The position numbers were made by a program, and so were the translations under genes. A DNA stretch of 64,000 nucleotides. It comes from Methylorubrum rhodinum (GTDB lineage: Bacteria; Pseudomonadota; Alphaproteobacteria; Rhizobiales; Beijerinckiaceae). Location of the stretch: contig NZ_JACHOP010000001.1 in NCBI RefSeq assembly GCF_014199935.1, positions 457,779 through 521,778 on the forward strand. Reading direction: 5' to 3'. This document shows positions 46,541 to 54,909 of this stretch, piece by piece. The first letter of the stretch is position 1. Each line of letters begins with the position of its first letter. Under the pieces are notes generated by a model that saw only the letters and a program-made list of their open reading frames with translations, made no database searches and was not told the origin of the DNA.

Positions 46541-47305
46541 TTGGGGCTCCTCGCCGTCAAGCTCGCCGTCACGCCGCTGCTGATGGCGCTGGTCACGCTG
46601 GTGAACCGGCGCTTCGGCTCGGCGGCCGGCGGCATCGTCGCCGGCCTGCCGCTGACTTCCGGGCCGATCTCGATCTATCTCGCCCTGGAGCAGGGCCTGC
46701 CCTTCGCGGGCGAGGCCGCCCACGGTTCGCTGGTCGGCGTCGGCGCGGTGCTGGCCTCCTACCTCGCCTACCTCCTGGCGAGCCGTCGCCTTTCGGTACT
46801 TCCGTCCTGCCTGACCGGATTATTCGGATTCGTGGTCTGGGCCGTGGCCGCCGGCCGGATCGATTCGGACACCGCCCTCGTTCTCCTCGACCTCGCCCTG
46901 ACCGGCCTGCTGCTGGCCCTCACGCGCGGCGCCCCCGCGGGCACCCGCCCGGCGCGGCTGCCCGCCTGGGACCTGCCGGCGCGAATCGCGGTCTCGACCG
47001 GTCTCGTCGTGCTGGTGACGCTCGGGGCGCCGCTCCTCGGCCCGGCCCTGAGCGGGCTGCTCGCGCCCGTGCCGGTGATCGCGTGGCCGCTCATCGTCTT
47101 CGTCCACGCCCAGAGCGGGAGGCCGGAGGCCGTCGCCACGATCCGCGGCACGGTGTCGGGCGCGGTCGGGCTCTGCGCCTTCAACCTCGCGGTGATCCGC
47201 CTTGCGCCGACCGAGGGGATTGCCGTCACCTTTGCGGTGGCCCTGGCGGTCTCGCTCGTGGTGTCGCTGGTGCTGGTCGGCGTCATCTATCGCCGGAGGG
47301 CGTGA
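46541..47305 (+). CDS. multi-pass membrane protein of unknown function
   Basis: The 254-residue protein is almost wholly hydrophobic, with about eight helices and short loops. Blocks include RFGSAAGGIVAGLPLTSGPI near the N-terminus and VPVIAWPLIVFVHAQSG near 185. It may belong to a small uncharacterised membrane family. It appears to start with TTG at 46541; no ribosome site is clear. It lies 24 bp after the DegP gene and may share its transcript. I cannot assign a function. Confidence 0.75.
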   Translation: MGLLAVKLAVTPLLMALVTLVNRRFGSAAGGIVAGLPLTSGPISIYLALEQGLPFAGEAAHGSLVGVGAVLASYLAYLLASRRLSVLPSCLTGLFGFVVWAVAAGRIDSDTALVLLDLALTGLLLALTRGAPAGTRPARLPAWDLPARIAVSTGLVVLVTLGAPLLGPALSGLLAPVPVIAWPLIVFVHAQSGRPEAVATIRGTVSGAVGLCAFNLAVIRLAPTEGIAVTFAVALAVSLVVSLVLVGVIYRRRA

Positions 47306-47388
47306 AGCGAAAGCGCTCCGTCTCGCAACGACGCGGCGAAACTAAAGGCGAGGCGATCAATCGACCATGGGGGGCGTCGGGCGCTGCC

Positions 47389-48285
47389 TCAGCCGACGAA
47401 CTCGGCCGCCGAAAACCCCTGAAGGTACAGAAGCGCCGTCAGATCGCCGTGCTCGATCCGCACCCGCGCCGCATCGGCGACCTTCGGTTTGGCCCGGAAC
47501 GCCACGCCCACGCCCGCCTCGCCGAGCATCGACAGGTCGTTGGCCCCGTCGCCCACCGCCAGCACCTCGCTCTCGGAGAGCCCGAAGCGCCCGCGCAACT
47601 CGATCAGCGTCGCGCGCTTGGCCTCCGCCCCGACGATGGGCTCGACCACCCCGCCGGTGAGGTGCCCATCGGCCACGTCGAGGACGTTGGCGCGGGTCTC
47701 GTCGAAGCCGATCGTCGCGCCGATCGGCCCGGTGAACCGGGTGAAGCCGCCCGAGACGAGGCAGGCATAGGCGCCGTGCGCCCGCATGGTCGCGACCAGC
47801 GTGCGCCCGCCGGGCGTGAGGCGAATGCGGTCGCGGATCAGCCCGTCGATCACATCGACCGGCAGGCCCTTGAGCAGGCCGACCCGCTCGCGGAGCGCCG
47901 GCTCGAAGGCGATCTCGCCGCGCATCGCCCGCTCGGTGATGGCGGCGACCTCGGGCTTGATGCCGACGAGGTCGGCGAGTTCGTCGATGCATTCCTGCTC
48001 GATCATGGTCGAATCCATGTCGGCGAGGAAAAGCCGCTTGCGGCGGTGCGCGCCGCCGGGCAGCACCGCCACGTCGATCGGCTCGCCCGAGAACGTCGCG
48101 CGCAGGCGCTCGGCGAGTGCGCTCGCCTCGTCCGGTTCGGCCGGGACCAGCAGTTCTGCGGCGACTTCGCCATGCAGGATGCGGGGTCGGTGATCGGTGG
48201 CGAGCACCCGGCGGGCCTCGGCGAGGACCGCGTCCGTGATGGCGGGCCGGGCCGGGTTTGCTATCAGCGTCGCGACGAGCGTCAT
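47389..48285 (-). CDS. serB: phosphoserine phosphatase SerB
   Basis: The 298-residue HAD-family enzyme has the nucleophile motif LADMDSTMIEQECID, VSGGFTRFTGPIG, and the Mg-binding AVGDGANDLSMLGEAGVGVAF. The N-terminal 80 residues are ACT-like. It makes serine from phosphoserine, and serine feeds the serine cycle in methylotrophs. ATG at 48285 was chosen because the homologous N-terminus (MTLVATLIANPARPAI) starts there. It is divergent from miaA, with start codons only 26 bp apart. Confidence 0.95.
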   Translation of the reverse strand: MTLVATLIANPARPAITDAVLAEARRVLATDHRPRILHGEVAAELLVPAEPDEASALAERLRATFSGEPIDVAVLPGGAHRRKRLFLADMDSTMIEQECIDELADLVGIKPEVAAITERAMRGEIAFEPALRERVGLLKGLPVDVIDGLIRDRIRLTPGGRTLVATMRAHGAYACLVSGGFTRFTGPIGATIGFDETRANVLDVADGHLTGGVVEPIVGAEAKRATLIELRGRFGLSESEVLAVGDGANDLSMLGEAGVGVAFRAKPKVADAARVRIEHGDLTALLYLQGFSAAEFVG

Positions 48286-48310
48286 GCGAAGGCTTTTCGG
48301 AGAGGACACC

Positions 48311-49261
48311 GTGCCGGAAGGACCCGAAGGAGGCCGCCCTGCGGCGGTTCTCATCGCAGGGCCGACCGCCTCGGGCAAGTCGGCCCTGGCCCTGGCGCTG
48401 GCCCGCGCCTTCGACGGCGTGGTGATCAACACCGACTCGATGCAGGTCTATGCGGATCTGCGCGTTCTCACCGCCCGGCCGAGCCCGGCGGAGGAGGCGC
48501 AGGCCCCGCACCGCCTCTACGGCAGCATCGACGGCGCGGTGAATTTTTCCGTGGGGCATTTCCAGCGGCAGGCCGCGGCGATCCTGGCCGAGGCCGACGC
48601 GGCGGGCCGCCTGCCGATCTTCGTCGGCGGCACCGGCCTCTATTTCCGCGCCCTCGACGAGGGCCTTTCGGATTTGCCCGAGGTGCCGGAGGCGATCCGC
48701 GAGGCCGGCAGAGCCGAAGCCGAGGGGCAGCCGACCGAGGCGCTGCACGCGCTGCTGGCCGCGCGCGATCCCGGGAGCGCCGCGCGCCTGCGCCCCTCCG
48801 ACCGGATGCGGGTGATGCGGGCGCTGGAAATTTTCGCCGCCACCGGCCGCCCGATCGGCTCGTTCCACGACAGCCGCGAGCCCGGACCGCTCACCGGCCG
48901 AACCCTCTTGAAGATTTTCCTGTCGGTCGAACGCGAGGAATTGCGGCGCCGGATCGACGCGCGCTTCCTCGCCATGATGCAGGCTGGCGCCCTCGACGAA
49001 GTCGCGGCGCTCCGCGAAAAAAACCTCGATCCGCTGCTGCCGGTGATGCGCGCCCACGGCGTGCCGGGGCTGATCGCGCATCTCGACGGCGCGCTCTCGC
49101 TGGACGAGGCGATCCAGCGGGGCCAGGGCGATACCCGCCGCTACGCCAAGCGCCAGCACACGTGGTTCCGCCACCAGATGGGGGCGGGCTGGCACTGGCT
49201 CGGGCCCGACGAGGCCCGAGCCTTTGCGATCAATCGGCTTTCCGCTCCAGCCGGGCGATGA
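48311..49261 (+). CDS. miaA: tRNA dimethylallyltransferase MiaA
   Basis: The 316-residue enzyme has Walker-A-like GPTASGKSALALALA, INTDSMQVYADLRVLTARPS, GGTGLYFRAL and RRYAKRQHTWFRHQM. It adds the isopentenyl group to A37 of tRNAs reading UNN codons. GTG at 48311 is preceded by GGAGAGGA at good spacing, which decides against the earlier ATG at 48284. Its 3' end overlaps the convergent dehydrogenase gene by 32 bp. Lys/Ala rich codon use is like the neighbours. Confidence 0.95.
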   Translation: MPEGPEGGRPAAVLIAGPTASGKSALALALARAFDGVVINTDSMQVYADLRVLTARPSPAEEAQAPHRLYGSIDGAVNFSVGHFQRQAAAILAEADAAGRLPIFVGGTGLYFRALDEGLSDLPEVPEAIREAGRAEAEGQPTEALHALLAARDPGSAARLRPSDRMRVMRALEIFAATGRPIGSFHDSREPGPLTGRTLLKIFLSVEREELRRRIDARFLAMMQAGALDEVAALREKNLDPLLPVMRAHGVPGLIAHLDGALSLDEAIQRGQGDTRRYAKRQHTWFRHQMGAGWHWLGPDEARAFAINRLSAPAGR

Positions 49262-50105
49262 GCGAAGAGGTGTCCCACCGCTTTCCGCCCATGGCCTCGA
49301 CCTCCGCGTAGAACTGATCGACCAGCGCCGTCACCGGCAGCCGGGCGCCGTTGCGGCGCGATTCGGCGAGCAGGATGCCGAGGTCCTTGCGCATCCACTC
49401 CACCGCGAAGCCGAAATCGAATTTTTGGGCCTTCATGGTCTTGCCGCGGTTCTCCATCTGCCAGGAGCCGGCGGCACCCTTCGAGATCACCTCCAGCACC
49501 GCCTCGACATCGAGCCCGGCGCGCTTGGCGAAGTGGATCGCCTCCGACAGCCCCTGCACCAGCCCGGCGATGGCGATCTGGTTGACCATCTTGGTGAGCT
49601 GGCCCGAGCCCGACGGTCCGAGCAGGCGGCAGGAGCGGGCATAGGCCGCGATCACCGGCTCCACCTCCGCGAAAGCTCCTTCCTCGCCGCCGCACATCAC
49701 GGTGAGCACGCCGTTCTCGGCGCCCGCCTGCCCGCCGGAGACCGGCGCATCGATGAAGCGCAGGCCCGCCGCATCGGCCGCCGCGGACAACTCGCGGGCC
49801 ACTTCGGCCGAGGCCGTGGTGTGATCGACGAAGACCGCGCCGGTCTCCATCCCGGCGAAGGCACCGTCCTCGCCCAGCACCACCGAACGCAGGTCGCCGT
49901 CGTTGCCGACGCAGGCGAAGACGATGGAAGCGCCCGCGGCCGCCTCCCGCGGCGTCGCGGCGGCCCGTCCTCCGTGGGACGCGACCCAGGCCTCGGCCTT
50001 CGCTCCGGTGCGGTTGTAGACCGTGACCTCGTGGCCCTTCGCGGCGAGGTGTCCCGCCATCGGCGCGCCCATCACGCCGAGCCCCAGGAACGCGACTTTG
50101 GCCAT
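49230..50105 (-). CDS. 3-hydroxyisobutyrate dehydrogenase-family NAD(P)-dependent oxidoreductase
   Basis: The 291-residue protein has the dinucleotide motif FLGLGVMGAPMAGHLAAKGH, the substrate-binding DAPVSGGQAGAENG, and the catalytic Lys in GSGQLTKMVNQ. Members include 3-hydroxyisobutyrate dehydrogenase and tartronate semialdehyde or glyoxylate reductases; the sequence does not separate them. ATG at 50105 follows GGAGAGA. It converges on miaA. The 192-bp gap behind its start (50106-50297) shows no gene. Confidence 0.9.
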   Translation of the reverse strand: MAKVAFLGLGVMGAPMAGHLAAKGHEVTVYNRTGAKAEAWVASHGGRAAATPREAAAGASIVFACVGNDGDLRSVVLGEDGAFAGMETGAVFVDHTTASAEVARELSAAADAAGLRFIDAPVSGGQAGAENGVLTVMCGGEEGAFAEVEPVIAAYARSCRLLGPSGSGQLTKMVNQIAIAGLVQGLSEAIHFAKRAGLDVEAVLEVISKGAAGSWQMENRGKTMKAQKFDFGFAVEWMRKDLGILLAESRRNGARLPVTALVDQFYAEVEAMGGKRWDTSSLIARLERKAD

Positions 50106-50297
50106 GGATTGTCTCTCCCGGTTCGGATTCGATGCGTGGGACCCGCTTTATCGCCGAGCCGGCCGTATTCAAAATGCCGATCGCCGAAGCGATCCGCTTC
50201 AGAGGGGGGAGTCACGGCCCGGTCTGCGGCAGGAGCAGGGGGAATGATCCGTGCCGATCGCGCCGAGGCCGCCTCGGGGTCCCGCCGTCGAGTGGCC

Positions 50298-51053
50298 TCA
50301 CCCCTCCATCTGGCCGGCGAGGAAGGCGCCGGAGCGCAGATCGGCGGCGATCTGCTGCGCATCGTAGTGTGGGGCATCCGCCCGGCGGCGATAGGGGCAG
50401 ACCCAGTCCTCGGGCACCGCCCGGCCGCTGAACTGGCGCGCGGCGGAGCGCTCTCCGTGCCCGGCGAGCATCGGGTTGGCGGACCCCGCCCAGGCCGTGT
50501 CGCGCTCGACGATCGAAGCGCGCAGGCGCTCGTAGCGGCCCTCGCCGCGCAACCGTTCGAACTGGTCATGCAGGTTGAACACCAGCACCGGCGCCTCGAA
50601 GCGCCGCGCCTTCCGGCTCGCGCCCGGATGCAGGCCGACGATGAAGAAGCCCTCGCCGCCGAGGCTCATCGAGAAATGCGGATCGTCCGGATCGGCTGCG
50701 ACCCGCGGGTCGTGCCGGTGGCCGAGCCCGCTGTCGCGGTCGGACAGCGATTGCATCCGCGCCCAGAGCGCCGCCTCGAACGCCTCCTCGGACACGGGCC
50801 TGGCGTTCTCGAACACGACGGCGAAGCTCTGGAACAGCTCGGGCTGTCCCCGATAGCGGGCGATGAAGGCGAGCAGCGCCGGGTAGATGCGCCCGTCGTC
50901 GCGGTCGCAGGCGATGTCGTGGGCGACCATCACCTTCAGGCGCCCGCGGGACAGGGCGGATTTGGCGCCGACGCAGGGGAAGGGTTGTTGCCGGATGAAA
51001 CGCCGGAATCGTTCGGCGAGTGGATGGCCGGCGTCGTCGGTGGGCAGCAGCAT
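50298..51053 (-). CDS. YqcI/YcgG (GntA-like) haem-dependent N-hydroxylase family protein
   Basis: The 251-residue protein has family blocks FPCVGAKSALSRGRLKVMVA, FVVFENARPVSEEAFEAALW (as FAVVFENARPVS in this copy), DPHFSMSLGGEGFFIVGLHP and APVLVFNLHDQFERLR. Members include GntA, a haem enzyme that N-hydroxylates a guanidine in guanitoxin synthesis, and stand-alone copies of unknown role. No other guanitoxin-like gene is here, so the substrate is open. ATG at 51053 follows CGAGGT; the frame runs further upstream without conservation. Confidence 0.8.
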   Translation of the reverse strand: MLLPTDDAGHPLAERFRRFIRQQPFPCVGAKSALSRGRLKVMVAHDIACDRDDGRIYPALLAFIARYRGQPELFQSFAVVFENARPVSEEAFEAALWARMQSLSDRDSGLGHRHDPRVAADPDDPHFSMSLGGEGFFIVGLHPGASRKARRFEAPVLVFNLHDQFERLRGEGRYERLRASIVERDTAWAGSANPMLAGHGERSAARQFSGRAVPEDWVCPYRRRADAPHYDAQQIAADLRSGAFLAGQMEG

Positions 51054-51289
51054 GAAACCTCGTGCGAGCGGGCAAGCGTCGTCGGCGGGCCGGGGAAGCC
51101 GGCCACGATGAAGCTGTCGGGGAAGACCTCCGACGGGGCCGCACGGCCGGCGGCCGGCTCGGGTCGGAGTGCCTGGGGAACCGCACGATTGGGCGGATGT
51201 TCCTGGTCTGGACGGTTGTCCACAGCGTCGCGGAACCGGCTCCCGGCCCTGGGGCGGCGCGCCGGTCCATCCTCGACCACCGCCCTTCC

Positions 51290-51400
51290 GTGGCGCAAAG
51301 CGAACCCGGACCCAATGACCGGCCGCAACACCCGTCATCGCCGCGCACCACGGGGCTGACGGAGACTGGGTCGAGGACGGATTCCGAACCTGGGCCTCGA
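51290..51400. repeat. degenerate partial copy of the 113-115-bp palindromic repeat
   Basis: GCAAAGCGAACCCGGA followed by CCAATGACCGGCCGCAACAC lines up with GCGAAGCGAACCCGGA and CCACGACTGGCCGCGACGC of the copy at 15193. The outer inverted ends are worn. It lies in the 465-bp gap between the GntA-like gene and rpoZ; the rest of that gap shows no gene. Confidence 0.45.
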
Positions 51401-51518
51401 TCCCGAATCGTCCACGGCGCCGCGGATATCGGACAGCTTGTTGCCCGACATCAACCGGTGTAAGACGCGCCTTCATCACGCATATCGTCCGTTCTGCCCG
51501 AGGAAGGAGCCGCCTCGC

Positions 51519-51929
51519 ATGGCTCGCGTCACCGTCGAAGACTGCATCGAGAAGGTCGAGAACCGGTTCGAGCTGGTGCTGCTCGCCAGCCACCGCGCCC
51601 GCCTGCTCGCCGCCGGCGCCCCGCTGACGATCGACCGCGACCGCGACAAGAACCCGGTCGTGGCGCTCCGCGAGATCGGCGACGAGACCATCACCGCCGA
51701 GGATCTCAAGGAACAGCTCATCCACTCGATGCAGAAATACGTCGAGGTGGACGAGCCCGAGGCCGAGACCGTGCCGCTGCTCTCGTCCTCGCCGGCCGCC
51801 GCCGCGGTGGCGCCGCAGTCGTCCTCCGACGACAAGGACGTGCAGTTCGACCGCATGAGCGAGGACGACCTGCTTCGCGGCCTCGAGAACCTCGCGCCGC
51901 CGACCGAGACCGACGACGACGCCGAGTGA
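51519..51929 (+). CDS. rpoZ: DNA-directed RNA polymerase subunit omega
   Basis: The 136-residue protein has the omega signature [34 protein letters not shown] and [13 protein letters not shown]. An acidic C-terminal tail, longer than in E. coli, is usual in alphaproteobacteria. Omega helps assemble core polymerase and forms part of a ppGpp site. ATG at 51519 follows AAGGAG. The ORF is followed by a strong terminator. Confidence 0.96.
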   Translation: MARVTVEDCIEKVENRFELVLLASHRARLLAAGAPLTIDRDRDKNPVVALREIGDETITAEDLKEQLIHSMQKYVEVDEPEAETVPLLSSSPAAAAVAPQSSSDDKDVQFDRMSEDDLLRGLENLAPPTETDDDAE

Positions 51930-51952
51930 TCTTTTCGCATTTACGCGATCCG

Positions 51953-51985
51953 CGCCCGCCCTCGGCTTCGAGCGGCGGGCGTTTT
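51953..51985 (+). terminator. rho-independent terminator of rpoZ
   Basis: CGCCCGCC (51953-51960) pairs with GGCGGGCG (51974-51981) around a partly self-complementary loop and is followed by TTTT. It stands between rpoZ and the convergent radical SAM gene and may serve only the + strand. Confidence 0.8.
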
Positions 51986-52001
51986 CGTTGGGAGCGCGCT
52001 T

Positions 52002-53123
52002 TCAGGTCCAGTACAGGATGCGGGCGTAGGGCAGGCGCACGGCGATCCGCTCATGGAAATATGTCCGCATCTCCCGCATCGGCTCCGCCGGCAGCACGTA
52101 CTTCACCGAGCCGAACTTGGTGAATTTCCGGCTGCGCTCTGCCTCGCGCATCGGCAGGTCGGAGCCCGGATACCAGCCCTCCAGCACCGCCTTGGAGCCC
52201 GGCGTGAAGCGGTGGGTGATGAGTTCGACGGTCAGGTCCGGCGCCGGGATGTCGGCGAGCGCGGCGGCGGCATCCGCGAGCAGCGCGTCGTAGGCCGCGC
52301 GCCAATCCTCCACCGGCAGGATCGGCGCGATGGTGAGGCCGACCGGGTAGCCGGCTCGCGCCACCGCCGTCATCGCGGCGAGGCGGTCGGCGAGCGGAGC
52401 GGTGCCGCCCTCGTAGCGGGCGGCGGGCGCGGCGTTGACCGAGAAGCGGATGCGGGTGCGCCCTCCATGCGGCAGGTCGAGGAGCGGGCCGATCGCGGCG
52501 AACTTCGTGGTGAAGCGCAGACCCACCGGCGCCTCCCAGGCGCCGAAATGACGGATCGCCGCCGACAGCGAGCCGGTGAGGTGCTCGATGCCAAGCGGGT
52601 CGGTGTAGCAGGAGGCCTCGAAGGTGGTGCCCTCCGCGGCCCGCGCCGCCGAGGCGCTGGTGACGGCGCCGCGTCCGGCATAGTCGCTCAGGTTCGCCAG
52701 GATCGCGTCGAGATTGGCGTAGGCGCGGGTGATCGGCGGTCCGGTGAGCGAGCCGGCGAGATAGCAGTACTGGCAATGCGCCGGGCAGCCCTCGGCGAGG
52801 TCGAAGCGCCAGTCGGCGCTCGGCGGGATCGGCTGGAGCCTCAGCTTGGACGGCGGCGCCACCACGACGGCGAGCGTCGCCTTGGCCTCCGCATAGGCCC
52901 GGCGCGGATCGCCGCGGGGCGCGCCGATCCGGTTGCTCGCCGGATATTCCACCGGCAGCCCCAGCCGCTCCGCCCGCTCGGCGATGGCCCGCCCATGGGC
53001 GTGTTCGCGCGCGGCCGGGGTGACGAGCACGCGGCGCGGGCGCCAGAGCCGTGCCGGTTTGTGCCGCTCCGGGCTGGCCGCCGCTTCGCGTGCGTCGAGC
53101 GGGAGGTCGAGGGCGTCGATCAT
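52002..53123 (-). CDS. spore photoproduct lyase-like radical SAM protein
   Basis: The 373-residue protein has a cysteine cluster in [17 protein letters not shown] (C-x3-C-x2-C) for the [4Fe-4S] cluster, with downstream [15 protein letters not shown] and [14 protein letters not shown] as in SplB relatives. The C-terminal cysteine found in true spore photoproduct lyases is not evident, so it may repair other damage or modify another substrate. Alphaproteobacteria do not sporulate. ATG at 53123 gives a normal start ([10 protein letters not shown]); an earlier in-frame ATG at 53216 is possible. Confidence 0.82.
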   Translation of the reverse strand: MIDALDLPLDAREAAASPERHKPARLWRPRRVLVTPAAREHAHGRAIAERAERLGLPVEYPASNRIGAPRGDPRRAYAEAKATLAVVVAPPSKLRLQPIPPSADWRFDLAEGCPAHCQYCYLAGSLTGPPITRAYANLDAILANLSDYAGRGAVTSASAARAAEGTTFEASCYTDPLGIEHLTGSLSAAIRHFGAWEAPVGLRFTTKFAAIGPLLDLPHGGRTRIRFSVNAAPAARYEGGTAPLADRLAAMTAVARAGYPVGLTIAPILPVEDWRAAYDALLADAAAALADIPAPDLTVELITHRFTPGSKAVLEGWYPGSDLPMREAERSRKFTKFGSVKYVLPAEPMREMRTYFHERIAVRLPYARILYWT

Positions 53124-53262
53124 GCCGGGGCAACCGGTGCGGCGGCCCCGCGGGTCCGTGCCCGGCCGAAGGGCCGCGCTTCGGGCGGAACCGCGCTCAT
53201 TCCCGCGCGCTGACATCGGGCGGCGCGCCGGGTTCGACCCCAGGGAAACGGGAGGAAGCGCG

Positions 53263-53553
53263 ATGTCGGAGCACGAGGCCAAGCGGCAGGCTCTCGCCGC
53301 CCTGGTGGCACGGCGGCAGGGCCTCGGCGACCCGGCCGCGCTCGATCCGCACCAGCGCGCGGCGATCGACCGTGAGGTGGAGGCCTTGGCCGACGGTCTC
53401 GACGCCGCCGCCCCCGAGCCGGCCGACCCGGAGGCCGCGCAGCTTCACAGGGCGGCGGCGGAGTACCGCGCCGCGCGCCAGCTCCGGGCCGACGAGGACA
53501 ACGTGCGCTTGGCCGAACGGGGCGAGGTGTTCGCACCCGAGGACGACGCCTGA
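53263..53553 (+). CDS. small helical protein of unknown function
   Basis: The 96-residue acidic protein is rich in Ala, Arg and Glu, predicted helical, with no cysteine, signal or membrane segment. A very good ribosome site, GGAGGAAG, precedes ATG at 53263, which supports it as a real gene. It runs divergently from the radical SAM gene, 139 bp away. I do not recognise a family. Confidence 0.7.
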   Translation: MSEHEAKRQALAALVARRQGLGDPAALDPHQRAAIDREVEALADGLDAAAPEPADPEAAQLHRAAAEYRAARQLRADEDNVRLAERGEVFAPEDDA

Positions 53554-53602
53554 GCGAGAGGCCGATCTTGGCCGGCGGCCCGTCCCCGTGCCATCGGGGG
53601 CC

Positions 53603-53932
53603 ATGACCCGCTCGCTCCTCGCCTTCTCCGCCGCCGCGCTCGCCGAGATCGGCGGCTGTTTCGCGTTCTGGGCCTGGCTGCGGCTGGGCCGTTCGGTCTG
53701 GTGGATCGCCCCCGGCCTCGTCTCGCTCGCGCTGTTCGCCTATCTCCTCACCCTCGTCGAGAGCGAGGCTGCCGGCCGGGCCTACGCGGCCTATGGCGGC
53801 GTCTACGTCGCCGCCTCGATCCTCTGGCTCTGGGCTGTGGAAGGGCATCGCCCGGACCGGTTCGATCTGGCCGGCGGCGCGATCTGTCTCGTCGGCATGG
53901 CGGTCATCCTGTTTGCGCCGCGGGGACATTGA
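53603..53932 (+). CDS. YnfA/UPF0060 family small membrane protein
   Basis: The 109-residue protein has four helices and family blocks: [40 protein letters not shown] and [19 protein letters not shown]. It is distantly related to SMR-type transporters, but the function of the family is unclear. It lies 49 bp after the small helical protein on the same strand. Confidence 0.92.
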   Translation: MTRSLLAFSAAALAEIGGCFAFWAWLRLGRSVWWIAPGLVSLALFAYLLTLVESEAAGRAYAAYGGVYVAASILWLWAVEGHRPDRFDLAGGAICLVGMAVILFAPRGH

Positions 53933-54215
53933 CCGGGAAGTCCGTAACCGAGCCATGTTCGCGACGCATGGGGGGCATCCTCCGGATCGGCGAGGAGATC
54001 CGTGGCGCTCCTGACCCCAGCTTCCGAAATAGGCGTGCGTAACGGCAATCGGCTTTCGGTCGAGCGACCAGCATGATCGGGCGCGTCTCGAATCGCGGCG
54101 GTAATATTCAGCACATCTATCGAAGAAATACGTTGGATTTTTGCAATCATACGGCAATGAATATGGACCGATCAGGTCGACGTTCCGCGTTATCAAGGTG
54201 TTTTCCCTGATAATA

Positions 54216-54239
54216 ATCTTCGATTTTCCGATCGAAGAT
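54216..54239. promoter_or_regulatory. inverted repeat in the AT-richer gap before the formate dehydrogenase operon
   Basis: ATCTTCGA (54216-54223) and TCGAAGAT (54232-54239) form a perfect 8-bp dyad with an 8-bp centre. It lies about 200 bp before fdsG in a 503-bp gap (53933-54435) that is visibly richer in A and T than its surroundings from about 54100. It could be an operator. Two small ORFs in the gap have no ribosome site or recognisable sequence. Confidence 0.4.
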
Positions 54240-54435
54240 CGGCCGGAGATTGCTCGATCGGTCCGACGGGCGGCTCAGCACGCCGAAAAAAGACCGCGCG
54301 GCGGCAAAACGCATCGCACCATCATTGCGGATCGACAAGCAGCCCTTGTCGTCCGACCGGATCGCTTGATTGAACGGGGGCGGCACTTCCCTGCATAACG
54401 GCATTAGAACAAGACCAATATAGGCAGGAAAATTC

Positions 54436-54909
54436 ATGCCCCGCCACGAGGCTTGGAGTGCCGCCCGCGCCGCCGGGATCGTCACCGAGCACGCCCATCT
54501 CGAGGGCGCGACGCTGCCGATCCTGCACGCGCTTCAGGACACGTTCGGCTACGTCGATGCCGAGGCCGTCCCGCTCATCGCCGACGCGCTGAACCTGTCG
54601 CGGGCCGAGGTCCATGGCTGCATCAGCTTCTACCACGACTTCCGGGCGGCGCCCGCGGGCCGCCACGAGGTGAAGCTCTGCCGCGCCGAGGCCTGCCAGG
54701 CGCAGGGCTCCGAGGCGCTGCACCGCGAGATCCTGGGCCGCCTCGGCTGCGGCTGGCACGGGACGACCGCCGATGGCGCCGCCACCGTCGAGCCGGTCTA
54801 CTGCCTGGGCCTCTGCGCCAACGGCCCGGCCGCCCTCGTCGACGGGGAGCCCATCGCCCGGCTGACCGCCGATTCCCTCGAAGCCGCTCTGACGGAGCAT
54901 CGGCAATGA
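54436..54909 (+). CDS. fdsG: NAD-dependent formate dehydrogenase, gamma subunit
   Basis: The 157-residue NuoE-like protein holds the [2Fe-2S] ligands: VKLCRAEACQAQGSE (Cys pair) and EPVYCLGLCANGPA. The N-terminal helical part contains ILHALQDTFGYVDAEAVPLI and GCISFYHDF. It passes electrons inside the soluble formate dehydrogenase complex. It is the first gene of fdsG-B-A-D, matching fdh2C of M. extorquens by order. Its stop overlaps fdsB (ATGA). Confidence 0.95.
   Translation: MPRHEAWSAARAAGIVTEHAHLEGATLPILHALQDTFGYVDAEAVPLIADALNLSRAEVHGCISFYHDFRAAPAGRHEVKLCRAEACQAQGSEALHREILGRLGCGWHGTTADGAATVEPVYCLGLCANGPAALVDGEPIARLTADSLEAALTEHRQ

Noticed and set aside
53933..54435. Molybdenum cofactor riboswitch upstream of fds
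   Set aside because: I looked for the conserved pairing and tetraloop-receptor pattern and could not see it. A covariance-model search would settle it.
54141..54485. Two small overlapping ORFs (85 residues +, 112 residues -) before fdsG
   Set aside because: Neither has a ribosome site or a familiar sequence, and the minus one runs into the fdsG start. The gap is better read as regulatory.
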